Shown: in pieces, positions 1-9,394 of the stretch | Numbering within the stretch: the first letter of the stretch is position 1 | Layout of the letters: each line of letters opens with the position of its first letter | Assembly: GCF_900186865.1 (NCBI RefSeq) | Contig: NZ_LT906480.1 | Location: forward strand, 4,296,001 to 4,360,000 | Source: Stenotrophomonas maltophilia | GTDB taxonomy: Bacteria > Pseudomonadota > Gammaproteobacteria > Xanthomonadales > Xanthomonadaceae | DNA length: 64,000 nt | Reading direction: 5' to 3' | Made by a program: the position numbers and the translations under genes | Notes under the pieces: model-generated | What the model saw: only the letters and a program-made list of their open reading frames with translations | What the model was told of the DNA's origin: nothing | The model's database searches: none

Positions 1-1057
1 TGGCGGTGTAGCCATCGAACAGTTCGAAGCCTTCGATGAACACCGCATCGTCGTGCGCGATCCAGTCCTTCCACTGCGCACGCGAGGTTGCATCGGTCGG
101 TGCGGTGACCAGCTTGAAGTTCTTCGCACCGTCGTTGGTACGGATCACCCAGCGGCCATCGTAGTGGTCGGCGTCGTACTCGACATCGCGCTGGCGCGGC
201 GCCAGCACGGTGAAGTGGGTCGGGTCGCTGGCCGGCGCGTAACGCTCTTCCGAGGACACGGTGCTGTGCACGCCGATGGTGATGAAGCGATCGTCGCGGG
301 TGCGGCCGATGCCCATGTAGAAGCTGTCGTCCTTCTCTTCGTAGACGACGGTGTCGGCGCTGGCCGGGGTGCCCAGCACGTGCTTCTTCACGCGCACGGT
401 CAGCAGCGTTTCCGGATCGTTCTCGACATACAGCACGGTGCGGTTGTCGTCGGCCCAGACCAGGTCGCCCGAGCTGCCGGTGATCACATCGGGCAGGACC
501 TTGCCGGTGGCCAGGTCCTTGAAGCGGATGGTGTACTGGCGGCGGCCGACATCATCATCGGCCCAGGCCAGCAGCTGATTGTCCTGGCTGACTTCCATCG
601 AGCCGACGCTGAAATAGCCCTTGCCGGCAGCCATCGCGTTGACGTCCAGCAGGATTTCCTCGGCGGCCTCCATGCTGCCCTTGCGGCGTGCGTGGATCGG
701 GTAGTCCTGGCCGGTTTCGAAGCGGCTGTAGTACCAGTAGCCACGCTCGCGCGCCGGCACGCTGGAATCGTCCTGCTTGATGCGGCCGACGATCTCCTTG
801 TAAAGGGTGTCTTCCAGCGGCTTCAGCGGCGCCAGCAGCTGGTCGGCATAGGCATTCTCGGCCTGCAGGTAGGCCAGCATGTCCTTGTTCCCGCGCTTGT
901 CGTCGCGCAGCCAGTAATAGTCATCGTTGCGGGTCGCGCCGAACGGCGCCTTGACCACATGCGGATGCTTGGCGGCATCCGGCGGAACGGGCGGAGTGGC
1001 GGCGGTGGCAGTGGTGGTCATCAGGCTGGCAAGCAACAGGCAGAGGGTGGATTTCAT
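1..1057 (-). CDS. ptrB: Oligopeptidase B (S9 serine peptidase), 3' part beyond the window
   Basis: The gene reads leftward from an ATG at 1057 and runs off the left edge, so only about 352 N-terminal codons are visible and the catalytic domain is missing. The protein starts with MKSTLCLLLASLMTTTATAA, a signal peptide, so the enzyme is probably exported. The mature part holds the S9 propeller start with the NDDYYWLRDD signature near residues 46-55 and GYWYYSRFETGQDYPI near 107-122, both typical of oligopeptidase B. Family members cleave short peptides after basic residues. The start is chosen because the signal peptide follows directly. The exact substrate cannot be judged without the C-terminal half. 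Confidence 0.85.
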   Translation of the reverse strand, partial: MKSTLCLLLASLMTTTATAATPPVPPDAAKHPHVVKAPFGATRNDDYYWLRDDKRGNKDMLAYLQAENAYADQLLAPLKPLEDTLYKEIVGRIKQDDSSVPARERGYWYYSRFETGQDYPIHARRKGSMEAAEEILLDVNAMAAGKGYFSVGSMEVSQDNQLLAWADDDVGRRQYTIRFKDLATGKVLPDVITGSSGDLVWADDNRTVLYVENDPETLLTVRVKKHVLGTPASADTVVYEEKDDSFYMGIGRTRDDRFITIGVHSTVSSEERYAPASDPTHFTVLAPRQRDVEYDADHYDGRWVIRTNDGAKNFKLVTAPTDATSRAQWKDWIAHDDAVFIEGFELFDGYTA

Positions 1058-1164
1058 GAGATAGGGCTCCTTGAGGGGCAATGCAATGGCGTCCTTGCGC
1101 CCGAGTCTGGGTTGCGGAAGGACGGTGGGCAACCCTGCGGAACGTCATGGTGGCCATGCCTGCC

Positions 1165-1238
1165 GGTAGTGCCGGCCGCTGGCCGGCACCCTCACGGCCT
1201 GCGGGTGGGTCGGTTGCCGGCCAGCGGCCGGCACTACC
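1165..1238. repeat. SMAG/REP palindrome pair
   Basis: Two GTAG-type palindromes face each other: 1165-1190 in one orientation and 1212-1238 in the opposite one, each with the stem GCCGGCCGCTGGCCGGC. This head-to-head pair is the usual REPIN-like arrangement of these elements in Stenotrophomonas. It lies between two divergent genes. Confidence 0.85.
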
Positions 1239-1277
1239 AGAGCGCGTGACCCCGGTGCGCGGCGTACCATGGGCTGC

Positions 1278-2471
1278 ATGAGTACCCTGCCCCATACGCC
1301 GGGCTACAGCCGGCGCAGCCATGAAATCGCTCCGTTCCACGTGATGTCCCTGCTGGCCCGCGCGCAAGCGCTGGAACAGGCCGGCCACGACGTGATCCAC
1401 CTGGAAATCGGCGAACCGGACTTCACCACCGCCGAACCGATCGTGCGTGCCGGCCAGGCCGCATTGGCCGCCGGCCATACCCGCTACACCGCCGCACGTG
1501 GCCTGCCCGCCCTGCGCCAGGCGATCAGCGGCTTCTATCGCAGCCACTACGGGCTGGACATCGACCCCGAACGCATCCTGGTCACCCCCGGCGGCTCCGG
1601 TGCGCTGCTGCTGGCCAGCAGCCTGCTGGTCGATCCCGGCCGCCACTGGCTGCTGGCCGACCCTGGTTATCCGTGCAACCGCCACTTCCTGCGCCTCGTT
1701 GAAGGCGGCGCACAGCTGGTGCCGGTCGGCCCGGACACTGCCTACCAGCTCACACCGTCGCTGGTGGAACAGCATTGGAATGCCGACAGCGTCGGCGCGC
1801 TGGTTGCCTCACCGGCCAACCCGACCGGCACCGTGCTCTCCGCCGACGAACTGGCCGCCCTGTCGAAGACCCTGCACGCGTGCGGTGGTCACCTGGTGGT
1901 GGACGAGATCTACCACGGCCTCACCTATGGCCTGGATGCACCCAGCGTGCTGCAGGTGGATGACAGCGCATTCGTGCTGAACAGCTTTTCCAAATACTTC
2001 GGCATGACCGGTTGGCGGCTGGGCTGGCTGGTGGCACCGCCAGCAGCCGTGCCGGACCTGGAGAAACTCGCGCAGAACCTGTACATCAGCGCATCGAGCA
2101 TCGCCCAGCATGCCGCACTGGCGTGTTTCAGCGACGAAGCGATGTCGATCTTCGAACAGCGTCGCGAAGCGTTCCGCCAGCGCCGCGACTTCCTGTTGCC
2201 GGCATTGCGTGAACTGGGCTTCCGCATCGAAGTCGAGCCGCAGGGTGCGTTCTACCTGTACGCCGATGTCAGCGCATTCACCGATGACGCACAGGCGTTC
2301 TGCGCCCACTTCCTGGAAACCGAGCACGTGGCATTCACGCCCGGGCTGGATTTCGGCTTCCATCGCGCCAACCAGCACGTGCGCCTGGCCTATACCCAGG
2401 AAGTGCCGCGGTTGCAGGAGGCGGTGGCACGGATCGCGCGTGGGTTGCAGCGTTGGCAGGGATCACGTTGA
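1278..2471 (+). CDS. PLP-dependent class I/II aminotransferase
   Basis: This 397-residue fold-type I aminotransferase starts at the second in-frame ATG; an ATG at 1269 would add only three residues. Family landmarks are present in order: SPANPTG (substrate/PLP asparagine), DEIYHGLTYG (PLP aspartate and tyrosine) and SFSKYFGMTGWRLGW, whose lysine 239 should form the Schiff base. HVRLAYT near the C-terminus carries the arginine that normally binds the substrate carboxylate. It should be a cytoplasmic enzyme moving amino groups between an amino acid and a 2-oxo acid. The substrate (aspartate, alanine or other) cannot be read from the sequence. It stands alone, flanked by REP pairs on both sides. 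Confidence 0.85.
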   Translation: MSTLPHTPGYSRRSHEIAPFHVMSLLARAQALEQAGHDVIHLEIGEPDFTTAEPIVRAGQAALAAGHTRYTAARGLPALRQAISGFYRSHYGLDIDPERILVTPGGSGALLLASSLLVDPGRHWLLADPGYPCNRHFLRLVEGGAQLVPVGPDTAYQLTPSLVEQHWNADSVGALVASPANPTGTVLSADELAALSKTLHACGGHLVVDEIYHGLTYGLDAPSVLQVDDSAFVLNSFSKYFGMTGWRLGWLVAPPAAVPDLEKLAQNLYISASSIAQHAALACFSDEAMSIFEQRREAFRQRRDFLLPALRELGFRIEVEPQGAFYLYADVSAFTDDAQAFCAHFLETEHVAFTPGLDFGFHRANQHVRLAYTQEVPRLQEAVARIARGLQRWQGSR

Positions 2472-2472
2472 C

Positions 2473-2546
2473 GGTAGTGCCGGCCGCTGGCCGGCAACCC
2501 GGGAATGCGTGAATGATGCGGTTGCCGGCCAGCGGCCGGCACTACC
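2473..2546. repeat. SMAG/REP palindrome pair
   Basis: Two inverted copies of the GTAG palindrome lie at 2473-2499 and 2520-2546, separated by about 20 bases. They sit directly after the aminotransferase stop codon, between convergent genes. Confidence 0.85.
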
Positions 2547-2554
2547 GGATAAAG

Positions 2555-2581
2555 AAAAACGCCGCCCTGGGGCGGCGTTTT
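2555..2581. terminator. Bidirectional intrinsic terminator
   Basis: The stem AACGCCGCC/GGCGGCGTT has a four-base loop and is flanked by A5 and T4 tracts. It lies between the convergent aminotransferase and prolyl oligopeptidase genes and can serve both. Confidence 0.85.
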
Positions 2582-2598
2582 CCGTTCTGCCTGTCTGC

Positions 2599-4695
2599 TT
2601 ACTTACCGCCCAACCGCTCCCACAGGAAGCTGTAGGCCAGCGCCGACATGTGTGCGGCCTGCGCGTTGTTGGCTGCACCGCCGTGGCCACCTTCGATGTT
2701 CTCGTAGTAGGTCACATCCTTGCCGGCGTCGATCATCTTCGCCGCCATCTTGCGGGCGTGGCCCGGGTGCACGCGGTCATCGCGGGTGGAGGTGGTGAAC
2801 AGCACCGGCGGGTACTTCTTCTTCGCGTCGAACAGGTGGTACGGCGAGAAGGTCTTGATGAACGCCCAGTCGCTGGTATCCGGGTTGCCGTACTCGGCCA
2901 TCCACGAGGCACCGGCCAGCAGGTGGCTGTAGCGCTTCATGTCCAGCAGCGGCACCTGCACCACCACCGCACCGAACAGTTCCGGGTACTGGGTCAGCAT
3001 GTTGCCGGTCAGCAGGCCACCGTTGCTGCCGCCCTGCACGCCCAGGTGCCTGGCGCTGGTGATCTTGCGCTTGACCAGATCGCGTGCCACTGCGGCCATG
3101 TCTTCATAGGCCTTGTGGCGGTTCTGCTTCAGCGCCGCCTGGTGCCAGCGTGGGCCGTATTCGCCGCCGCCGCGGATGTTGGCAACCACGTACACGCCGC
3201 CCTTCTCCAGCCAGGCGCGGCCCATGCCACCGGAGTAGCCCGGGGTCAGCGAGATCTCGAAACCACCGTAACCGTACAGCAGGGTCGGGTTGGAACCGTC
3301 CAGCTTCATCGCCTTGTCGTGCACCACGAAGTACGGCACGCGGGTGCCGTCCTTGCTGGTGGCGAAGTGCTGCTCGATCACCTTGCCCTTGGCATCGAAG
3401 AAGGCCGGCATGGTCTTCAGCGTTTCCGGGGCCTGCCCGATCTCGGCCAGCGCCAGGGTGGTCGGGGTCAGGTAGTCGGTGGCGGTCAGCCACACCGCGT
3501 CGCTGTCGTTGCTGTCGACCGCAGCCACGCCCAGCGTGCCGAAGGCCGGCGCGCCGACGAAGCGGCTGGTCTGCCAGCCATTGGCGCCCGGGGTCAGCAC
3601 CGACAGGCGGTTCTTGACGTCATCCAGCACGTTCAGCACCAGGTGGCTCTTGGTCCAGGTGGCGCTGGCCAGCGAGGTGGTCGCGGTCGGGGTGAACAGC
3701 ACGTCGAACTCACGCTTGCCGGCCAGGAAGTCATCCAGCCTGGTCGCCAGCAGCGAACCGGACGCATAGGTCTTGCCACCCACGGTCCACGGATCACGCA
3801 GCTCCAGGGTCAGCCACTGCTTGTGCAGGCCCTTCTCGGCCGAGTTCGGCGCATCGATCTTGGTCAGCGTGCCATCGTCGCCACGCAGGTAGATCTCGTT
3901 GTTGTAGAACGCCAGCGTGCGGCTGACCAGGTTACGCTCGAAGCCCGGGGTGTCATCGTGCATCGCCGCGATGTACATGTCTTCCGGCTTGCCTTCATAC
4001 ACCACGCTGGCGGAGGCCATCGGCGTACCACGCTTCCACAGCTTGGCCACGCGCGGGTAGCCGGAGGTGGTCATCGAGCCGGCACCGAAGTCGGTGTAGA
4101 CGAATACGGTGTCGCGATCGATCCAGTTCAGGCCGCCCTTCGACTCCGGACGGAAGAAGCCGTCCTTGATCCAGGTCTTGTTGGCCAGGTCGAACTCGCG
4201 GGTCACGTCGGCGTCGGCACCACCGCGCGACAGCGCGATCAGGCAGCGGCTGTAATCCGGGCGCAGGCAGTCGGCGCCGTGCCAGACCCAGTTCTCGCCC
4301 TCGGCCTTGTTCAGGGCATCGAGGTCAAGCACGGTCTCCCACTGCGGCGAGGCCTTGCGGTACTCGGCCAGCGTGGTGCGGCGCCACAGGCCACGCTCGT
4401 GCTGCTGGTCCTTCCAGAAGTTGTAATAGTAGTCGCCGATCTTCTGCACGGCGGGAATCTTGGCATCGGAGTCGAGCACCTCGCGGATGCTGGTCTCCAT
4501 CTGCTTGAAGGCCGGGGTCTGCGCCAGGCGCGCCTCGGACTTGGCGTTCTGTTCCTTGACCCAGGACAGCGGCTTGTCGCCGGTGACGTCCTCCAGCCAG
4601 GCGTAGCGATCGGTGTCTTCAGCAGCCACGGCGGTCCCCACCGAGGCAGCGGTCATCATGCCAGCCAGCAGGCAGGCGGAAGCGAGTCGAGACAT
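2599..4695 (-). CDS. Secreted prolyl oligopeptidase family serine peptidase (S9)
   Basis: This 698-residue protein begins with a signal peptide ending at TAVAA, so it is exported, probably to the periplasm. The N-terminal half is a beta-propeller starting YAWLEDVTGDKPLSWV; the C-terminal half is the alpha/beta-hydrolase domain. The triad is visible: Ser557 in GGSNGG, Asp640 in RDDRVHP and His671 in GGHGG. The length matches bacterial prolyl oligopeptidases (about 690-710). The family cleaves short peptides after proline. The gene is monocistronic with a terminator just downstream. A dipeptidyl-peptidase-like specificity is not excluded, but the propeller start fits S9A best. Confidence 0.88.
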   Translation of the reverse strand: MSRLASACLLAGMMTAASVGTAVAAEDTDRYAWLEDVTGDKPLSWVKEQNAKSEARLAQTPAFKQMETSIREVLDSDAKIPAVQKIGDYYYNFWKDQQHERGLWRRTTLAEYRKASPQWETVLDLDALNKAEGENWVWHGADCLRPDYSRCLIALSRGGADADVTREFDLANKTWIKDGFFRPESKGGLNWIDRDTVFVYTDFGAGSMTTSGYPRVAKLWKRGTPMASASVVYEGKPEDMYIAAMHDDTPGFERNLVSRTLAFYNNEIYLRGDDGTLTKIDAPNSAEKGLHKQWLTLELRDPWTVGGKTYASGSLLATRLDDFLAGKREFDVLFTPTATTSLASATWTKSHLVLNVLDDVKNRLSVLTPGANGWQTSRFVGAPAFGTLGVAAVDSNDSDAVWLTATDYLTPTTLALAEIGQAPETLKTMPAFFDAKGKVIEQHFATSKDGTRVPYFVVHDKAMKLDGSNPTLLYGYGGFEISLTPGYSGGMGRAWLEKGGVYVVANIRGGGEYGPRWHQAALKQNRHKAYEDMAAVARDLVKRKITSARHLGVQGGSNGGLLTGNMLTQYPELFGAVVVQVPLLDMKRYSHLLAGASWMAEYGNPDTSDWAFIKTFSPYHLFDAKKKYPPVLFTTSTRDDRVHPGHARKMAAKMIDAGKDVTYYENIEGGHGGAANNAQAAHMSALAYSFLWERLGGK

Positions 4696-4764
4696 TGCAG
4701 CTCCAGGCAGTCATAAGCCGTGGAACGCTAGCATGGATCGCTGCAGCCGCCCCCGTGTCGAAGG

Positions 4765-5091
4765 TCAGGCCGTGGCCGTAGCGCGGCGGCGACGGCGGGG
4801 CGTCCCGGCGGTGCGACGATGTGCCTGTCCACCGGTGCGACGGGCCAGCCGCAGCCACGACAGGCGCGGCACAGGGAAGCGCAGCAGCGCCCACCAGGCC
4901 ACCAGCGGCATGCCCACCAGCCACATCGGCAGCCAGCCCAGCCAGGCGTTGCTGCCGCGCGCGGCTGGCCAGACCAGTACCAGCGCCAGGCCGGCCAGGG
5001 CCACCTGCTGCACGCTGCGCAGCAGGCGCGGATCGGCGCGTTCAATGATGACGCGTTCAGTTGCAGGGCGGCGGACGGAACGTGCGTTCAT
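4765..5091 (-). CDS. Small membrane protein, function unknown
   Basis: This is a 108-residue reading frame starting at the ATG at 5091. I do not recognise a family. It has a charged N-terminus (MNARSVRRPATERVIIERAD), two hydrophobic stretches (about residues 27-44 and 48-68) separated by RGSNAW, and a strongly basic Arg-rich tail. That layout suggests an inner-membrane protein with two helices. It starts divergently from the lipocalin gene, 128 bases apart. The hydrophobic pattern is coherent, which is why this frame is preferred over the overlapping ones. It remains a prediction. Confidence 0.6.
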   Translation of the reverse strand: MNARSVRRPATERVIIERADPRLLRSVQQVALAGLALVLVWPAARGSNAWLGWLPMWLVGMPLVAWWALLRFPVPRLSWLRLARRTGGQAHRRTAGTPRRRRRATATA

Positions 5092-5219
5092 GGGGCTTCT
5101 CCGGTGGACAATGCAACACAGCTTGGGCAAGGCCCTTCTCACAGGTTGCGACACCATTGACGGATCGCGCACGCTCAGTCGACCATGCTCAGGCAAAGCC
5201 CTTCTGAGCCCGCTCCCGC

Positions 5220-5822
5220 ATGACTTCGATCCGCCCGCTCTGCGCCATGCTGTTGGCCCTGTCCCTGGCGGGCCCCGCCGTGGCCGCCAGTGAGCCGCCA
5301 TCGCCCCGCGCCAGCACCCCGCGCGCGACCGACCCGGATGCGCCGATCGACCTGAAGCGCTTCATGGGCACCTGGTACGTGATCGGCCGCGTGCCGAACT
5401 TCATCGAACGTGGCCATGTGGCCAGCGTCAACGACTACGAACTGCGCGACGAGCACAAGGTCGGCATCACCTACCGCTACCGTGATGGCTTCGGCGAACC
5501 GCTGCAGGAAGTGCGTGCCCGCGCCAGCGTCGACCCGGACAGCGGCAACCACGGCTGGCGCACCTGGTTCTACCGCGTCGTGCCTACCCATTCGCGGGTG
5601 CTGGAAGTGGCACCGGATTACTCGTGGGCACTGATCGGTTACCCGGGCCGCGAGATGGCCTGGATCTTCTCGCGTACGCCGGACATGGACAAAGCCCTGT
5701 ACAAGGAGCTGGCCGAACGCCTGCGTGACGAGTACGGGGTGAACACCGACAAGCTCAAGCGCGTGCCGCAGCACCCGGAGCAGGTCGGGAAGCTGGGTTA
5801 CGAAGTACCGAACGTGCGTTGA
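5220..5822 (+). CDS. blc: Lipocalin family protein (Blc-like)
   Basis: This is a 200-residue exported lipocalin. A signal peptide covers about residues 1-23 and ends PAVAA, with no lipobox cysteine, unlike E. coli Blc, which is lipidated. The lipocalin motif GTWY is at residues 50-53, followed by strands rich in alternating aromatic residues (VGITYRYRDGF, WRTWFYRVV, YSWALIGYPGREMAWIFSRTP). The family binds small hydrophobic ligands such as fatty acids or lysophospholipids in the periplasm. The gene converges on metI, with a hairpin and a single REP copy between them. Confidence 0.85.
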   Translation: MTSIRPLCAMLLALSLAGPAVAASEPPSPRASTPRATDPDAPIDLKRFMGTWYVIGRVPNFIERGHVASVNDYELRDEHKVGITYRYRDGFGEPLQEVRARASVDPDSGNHGWRTWFYRVVPTHSRVLEVAPDYSWALIGYPGREMAWIFSRTPDMDKALYKELAERLRDEYGVNTDKLKRVPQHPEQVGKLGYEVPNVR

Positions 5823-5832
5823 CCGCACGTGG

Positions 5833-5859
5833 GATTGCCGGCCAGCGGCCGGCACTACC
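5833..5859. repeat. Single SMAG/REP palindrome
   Basis: A lone copy in the complementary orientation (GATTGCCGGCCAGCGGCC...) lies between convergent genes. No partner copy is present within 200 bases. Confidence 0.75.
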
Positions 5860-5867
5860 CGAACGAG

Positions 5868-5888
5868 ATGCCGGGCGCCGCCCGGCAT
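5868..5888. terminator. Hairpin terminator between blc and metI
   Basis: The stem ATGCCGGGCG/CGCCCGGCAT, taken with the bases around it, forms a strong GC hairpin followed on the plus strand by TCTGTTAT. It lies between convergent genes. The T-tract is weak, so efficiency is uncertain. Confidence 0.6.
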
Positions 5889-5892
5889 TCTG

Positions 5893-6582
5893 TTATCTGC
5901 GGCTGTAATGCGCGACCAGGCGGTCGCCAAGCATCTGCAGCAGCTGCACCAGGATCAGCAGCAGGACCACGGTGACCAGCGCCACGTCGGTGTGCGAGCG
6001 CTGGTAGCCGTCGCGGAAGGCCAGGTCGCCAAGGCCACCGGAACCGATCGCACCGCCCATCGCGGTGAAGCCGATCAGCGCGACGGTGGTGACCGTTGCG
6101 CCAGCGATCAGGCCCGGGCGCGCTTCCGGCAGCAGCACGCGGGTGACCAGCTGCCAGGTGGTGGCTCCCATCGCCTGGGTCGCTTCGATCACGCCACGGT
6201 CCACTTCGCGCAGTGCGGTCTCGACCAGGCGCGCGTAGAACGGCGCGGCACCGATGACCAGCGGCACGATCGCACCGCGTACACCCAGCGACGTCCCCAT
6301 CAGGAACAGGGTGACCGGGATCAGCACGATCATCAGGATGATGAAGGGCACTGAACGCAGCAGGTTCACCACCAGCGCCAGCACGCCGTACGCAAATGGC
6401 CGGCGCTTCATCTGCGGTGCGCCGAACAGGTACAGCAGCACGCCCAGCGGCAGGCCGATGGCCAGGGTCAGCGGCAGCGAACCGAGCAGCATCAGCAGGG
6501 TGTCGATGGTGGCCTGGCCGATGTCGGCCCACTTGCCCGCGTCCAGGTGGCGGAAGAATCCGCCGGCAGTAGCGATGATCAT
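5893..6582 (-). CDS. metI: D/L-methionine ABC transporter permease
   Basis: This 229-residue inner-membrane protein has five to six hydrophobic helices and the BPD_transp_1 fold. The EAA loop that contacts the ATPase reads [25 protein letters not shown]. Near-identity of pattern to MetI (start [24 protein letters not shown], conserved SVPFIILMI) makes this a methionine importer permease rather than a generic one. The start ATG overlaps the metN stop by four bases (ATGA), so the two are translationally coupled. No metQ follows; the binding protein gene is near 46.9-47.7 kb in this window. Confidence 0.93.
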   Translation of the reverse strand: MIIATAGGFFRHLDAGKWADIGQATIDTLLMLLGSLPLTLAIGLPLGVLLYLFGAPQMKRRPFAYGVLALVVNLLRSVPFIILMIVLIPVTLFLMGTSLGVRGAIVPLVIGAAPFYARLVETALREVDRGVIEATQAMGATTWQLVTRVLLPEARPGLIAGATVTTVALIGFTAMGGAIGSGGLGDLAFRDGYQRSHTDVALVTVVLLLILVQLLQMLGDRLVAHYSRR

Positions 6583-7586
6583 CGACGCAGCTCCTCAACA
6601 TGCACGCCGGCGGCCACGAATGCGGCCTGCGCGGCGGACTGGTCGCCGCCCACCAGGGCGACCACCAGCTGGCCATACGGGGTGTCCTTGATCCGGTCGA
6701 TGCGGCCGGACAGGATGTTGTAGTCGACCCCGGTCTCGCGCGCGACGCGGCCGAGCAGGGGTTCGTAGGTGTCGCCACCGAGGAAGGTCAGGCGCACGAT
6801 GCGGCCAACGACGGCATCGAAATCGCGGTGCAGCGTGCCCTCGTCCACATGCTCCGATTCGCTGACGAAACGGCGCGTGGTCGGGTGTTGCGGGTGCAGG
6901 AACACCCGGGTGACCGGACCGGTTTCGACCATCTGGCCGGCATCGAGCACCGCAACGCGGTCGCAGACACGGCGGATCACGTCCATCTCGTGGGTGATCA
7001 GCACGATGGTCAGGCCCAGCTCGCGATTGATCTTCGACAGCAGCGACAGCACCGAAGCGGTGGTCTGCGGGTCGAGCGCACTGGTGGCCTCGTCGCACAG
7101 CAGGATCTGCGGACGGGTCGCCAGCGCGCGGGCGATGCCGACGCGCTGTTTCTGGCCACCGGACAGCTGCGCCGGATACTTCTGCGCATGCGCTTCGAGG
7201 CCCACGGTCTGCAGCAGCTCGGCCACGCGCGCGTCGATCTCCGTCTTCGGCGTGCCGGCCAGTTCCAGCGGAAAGGCGACATTGCCGGCCACCGTGCGCG
7301 AGGACAGCAGGTTGAAGTGCTGGAAGATCATGCCGATGCGCCGGCGCAGCGCGCGCAGGCCGTCCGCGTCCAGCGCGGTGACATCCTCACCGCCGATCAG
7401 CAGCCGGCCACCACTGGGTTCTTCCAGGCGGTTGATCATGCGGATCAGGGTCGACTTGCCGGCGCCGGAATGGCCGATGATGCCGAACACCTCACCGGCC
7501 TCGATGGTCAGGTCCAACGGTTGCAGCGCGCTGACTTCGCGGCCGGCAACGGCATAGGATTTGTGCAGGCGCTGGAACTCGATCAC
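6579..7586 (-). CDS. metN: Methionine ABC transporter ATP-binding protein
   Basis: This 335-residue ATPase carries Walker [10 protein letters not shown] (residues 39-47), the signature LSGGQKQR (141-148) and Walker B ILLCDE (161-166). The C-terminal 75 or so residues form the NIL domain ([15 protein letters not shown] onward), which in MetN binds methionine and gives trans-inhibition of uptake. That domain distinguishes it from other amino-acid ATPases. It is the first gene of the metN-metI pair. About 90 bases upstream lies the AT-rich segment at 7672-7694, a candidate regulatory site. Confidence 0.95.
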   Translation of the reverse strand: MIEFQRLHKSYAVAGREVSALQPLDLTIEAGEVFGIIGHSGAGKSTLIRMINRLEEPSGGRLLIGGEDVTALDADGLRALRRRIGMIFQHFNLLSSRTVAGNVAFPLELAGTPKTEIDARVAELLQTVGLEAHAQKYPAQLSGGQKQRVGIARALATRPQILLCDEATSALDPQTTASVLSLLSKINRELGLTIVLITHEMDVIRRVCDRVAVLDAGQMVETGPVTRVFLHPQHPTTRRFVSESEHVDEGTLHRDFDAVVGRIVRLTFLGGDTYEPLLGRVARETGVDYNILSGRIDRIKDTPYGQLVVALVGGDQSAAQAAFVAAGVHVEELRR

Positions 7587-7703
7587 GGGCGTGGCTCACC
7601 GGCTGGGTGACGGAAGGGGGCGTGCAGCCTACCAGCGCAGGCGGTCGCGCGCCCGCGCCATGGCCCAGAATGTTATTCCTTTTGGTTCTAAGAAACTGTC
7701 CCC

Positions 7704-7780
7704 GGTAGTGCCGGCCGCTGGCCGGCACCTGCAGCGGTCCCTCCGGCGCAAGGGGTTGCCGGCCAGCGGCCGGCACTACC
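7704..7780. repeat. SMAG/REP palindrome pair
   Basis: Inverted copies lie at 7704-7729 and 7754-7780, between metN (its upstream side) and the stop codon of the EamA transporter gene. Confidence 0.85.
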
Positions 7781-7787
7781 CCCGGGC

Positions 7788-8684
7788 TCAGGGATGATCC
7801 AGCGGCTTCGGCGGTTCCTGCCGGTTTACCCGCTCGCGATGCAGCAGGTACAGCCCCGAGGCGACGATGATCGCCGCGCCCACCCACGTATAGCCGTCCG
7901 GCAGCTGGCCCCAGAAGGCCAGATCCCAGCCGATCACCCAGACCAGGCCGCTGTACTCCAGCGGCGCGATCATCGAGGCCTCGCCCAGCTGGAAGGCCTT
8001 GGTCAGGGCAATCTGGCCCAGCGCCCCGGCCAGGCCCATGTCGGCAATCAAAGGCGCGTGTGCCAGCTGCAGCGGTACCCAGCCGGGAATGGCGAGCAGG
8101 CCGGCGCCGATGGCCATGATCACCAGGAACCACACCACCATCGACTGCGAGGTATCGGTGCGGGTCAGCAGGCTGACCGTGATCGCCGCCACGGCATAGG
8201 CCGTTGCCGCCGCCAGCACCATCAGGCCGGGCACCGAGATGAAGCCATCCACGCCCGGCCGCAGCACCACCAGCACGCCCACCAGGCCAATGCCGATGGC
8301 GACCCAGCGCCGCGGCCCGACCCGCTCGCCCAGCAACGGCACCGACAGCGCGGCGATCAGCAGCGGGGCAACGAAGTAGATGGTGTAGGCGGTGGACAGC
8401 GGCAGGTCGCGCAGGGCGAACACGAAGCAGCCGATCATCGCCATGCCCAACGCGCCACGCAGCAGGTGCAGGCCCCAGCGCCGCGGCACCAGCGAACGTG
8501 GGCCGGCACTGACCAGCACCCACACCAGCACGAACGGCAACGAGGCCGCACCACGCAGGAAAGTCACTTCCAGGGTGGGATAGCTGGCCGACAGCTGCTT
8601 CATGCCAGCGTCCATCAGCGAGAAACAGGCGACCGCAGCGACCATCCAGGCCACCGCACGCGAAGGGGAGCGTTGCACGTTCAT
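7788..8684 (-). CDS. EamA/DMT family transporter
   Basis: This 298-residue inner-membrane protein is built of two EamA repeats and about ten hydrophobic helices. Typical pieces are WMVAAVACFSLMDAGMKQL at the start, ALGMAMIGCFVFALRDLPLSTAYTIYFVAPLLIAALS in repeat one, and LAGALGQIALTKAFQLGEASMIAPLEYSGLVWVIGWD in repeat two. The family exports or exchanges small metabolites such as amino acids or nucleobases. The substrate cannot be inferred here. It is transcribed in the same direction as metN but separated from it by a REP pair, so cotranscription is uncertain. Confidence 0.85.
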   Translation of the reverse strand: MNVQRSPSRAVAWMVAAVACFSLMDAGMKQLSASYPTLEVTFLRGAASLPFVLVWVLVSAGPRSLVPRRWGLHLLRGALGMAMIGCFVFALRDLPLSTAYTIYFVAPLLIAALSVPLLGERVGPRRWVAIGIGLVGVLVVLRPGVDGFISVPGLMVLAAATAYAVAAITVSLLTRTDTSQSMVVWFLVIMAIGAGLLAIPGWVPLQLAHAPLIADMGLAGALGQIALTKAFQLGEASMIAPLEYSGLVWVIGWDLAFWGQLPDGYTWVGAAIIVASGLYLLHRERVNRQEPPKPLDHP

Positions 8685-8810
8685 GGCCCATTATCGCCGA
8701 CCGCACCGGATTGTAGGGCGGCCGCCGAGCATGGGCTGGGCTCCACAGAAAGCGGGCACGCGGGCCGGCACGATAGAATGATCGCCACTGAAACCTGCGG
8801 AGCACCGCCC

Positions 8811-9293
8811 ATGCCTTCCTTCGACGTCGTGTCCGAAGTCGACACCCACGAGCTGACCAACGCCATCGACCAGGCCAACCGCGAACTGGCCACCCGCTTC
8901 GACTTCAAGGGCGTGGACGCAAAGTTCGAGCGCGACGGCGATGTCATCAATCAGTTCGCGCCGACCGAATTCCAGCTCAAGCAGATGAACGACATACTGC
9001 GTGCTCGCCTGGCCGCGCGCGGCATCGACGTGCTCAGCCTGGAGTTCGGCGACATCGAGACCAACCTGGCCCAGGCCCGGCAGAAGATCACCGTCAAGCA
9101 GGGCATCGAGCAGAAGATCGCCAAGAAGATCGCGGCGGCCCTGAAGGACGCCAAGCTGAAGGTGGAAAGCCAGATCAACGGCGACAAGCTGCGCGTGCAG
9201 GGCAAGAAGCGCGATGACCTGCAGGACGCCATCGCCGTGCTCAAGGCCGGCAAGTTCGAGCTGCCGCTGCAGTTCAACAATTTCCGCGACTGA
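8811..9293 (+). CDS. yajQ: YajQ family cyclic di-GMP-binding protein
   Basis: This 160-residue cytoplasmic protein matches the whole YajQ family: start MPSFDVVSEVDTHELTNAID, the conserved ATRFDFKGVDA, EFGDIE and the C-terminal LQFNNFRD. YajQ proteins of Xanthomonas and of S. maltophilia have been reported as c-di-GMP effectors influencing virulence and biofilm genes. A TAGAAT hexamer at 8774-8779 resembles a -10 box and would give a short leader. The long upstream frame on the same strand is antisense to the EamA gene and is not part of the protein. Confidence 0.95.
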   Translation: MPSFDVVSEVDTHELTNAIDQANRELATRFDFKGVDAKFERDGDVINQFAPTEFQLKQMNDILRARLAARGIDVLSLEFGDIETNLAQARQKITVKQGIEQKIAKKIAAALKDAKLKVESQINGDKLRVQGKKRDDLQDAIAVLKAGKFELPLQFNNFRD

Positions 9294-9394
9294 GCCACCT
9301 GCCGGGAATCCCCCGGCGCTGCCAGCCGCAGGTACGACGGCGCGTTGCCAGCGACGCGCCTACAATGTCGGCCCCGCCAGCCGACGTGCCCGCC

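Noticed and set aside
2110..4716. An 868-codon open frame on the plus strand over the prolyl oligopeptidase
   Set aside because: It is a mirror of the minus-strand peptidase, which has a signal peptide and full catalytic triad.
7587..7703. A SAM or methionine riboswitch before metN
   Set aside because: I could not find the conserved stem set of any SAM riboswitch class in the leader.
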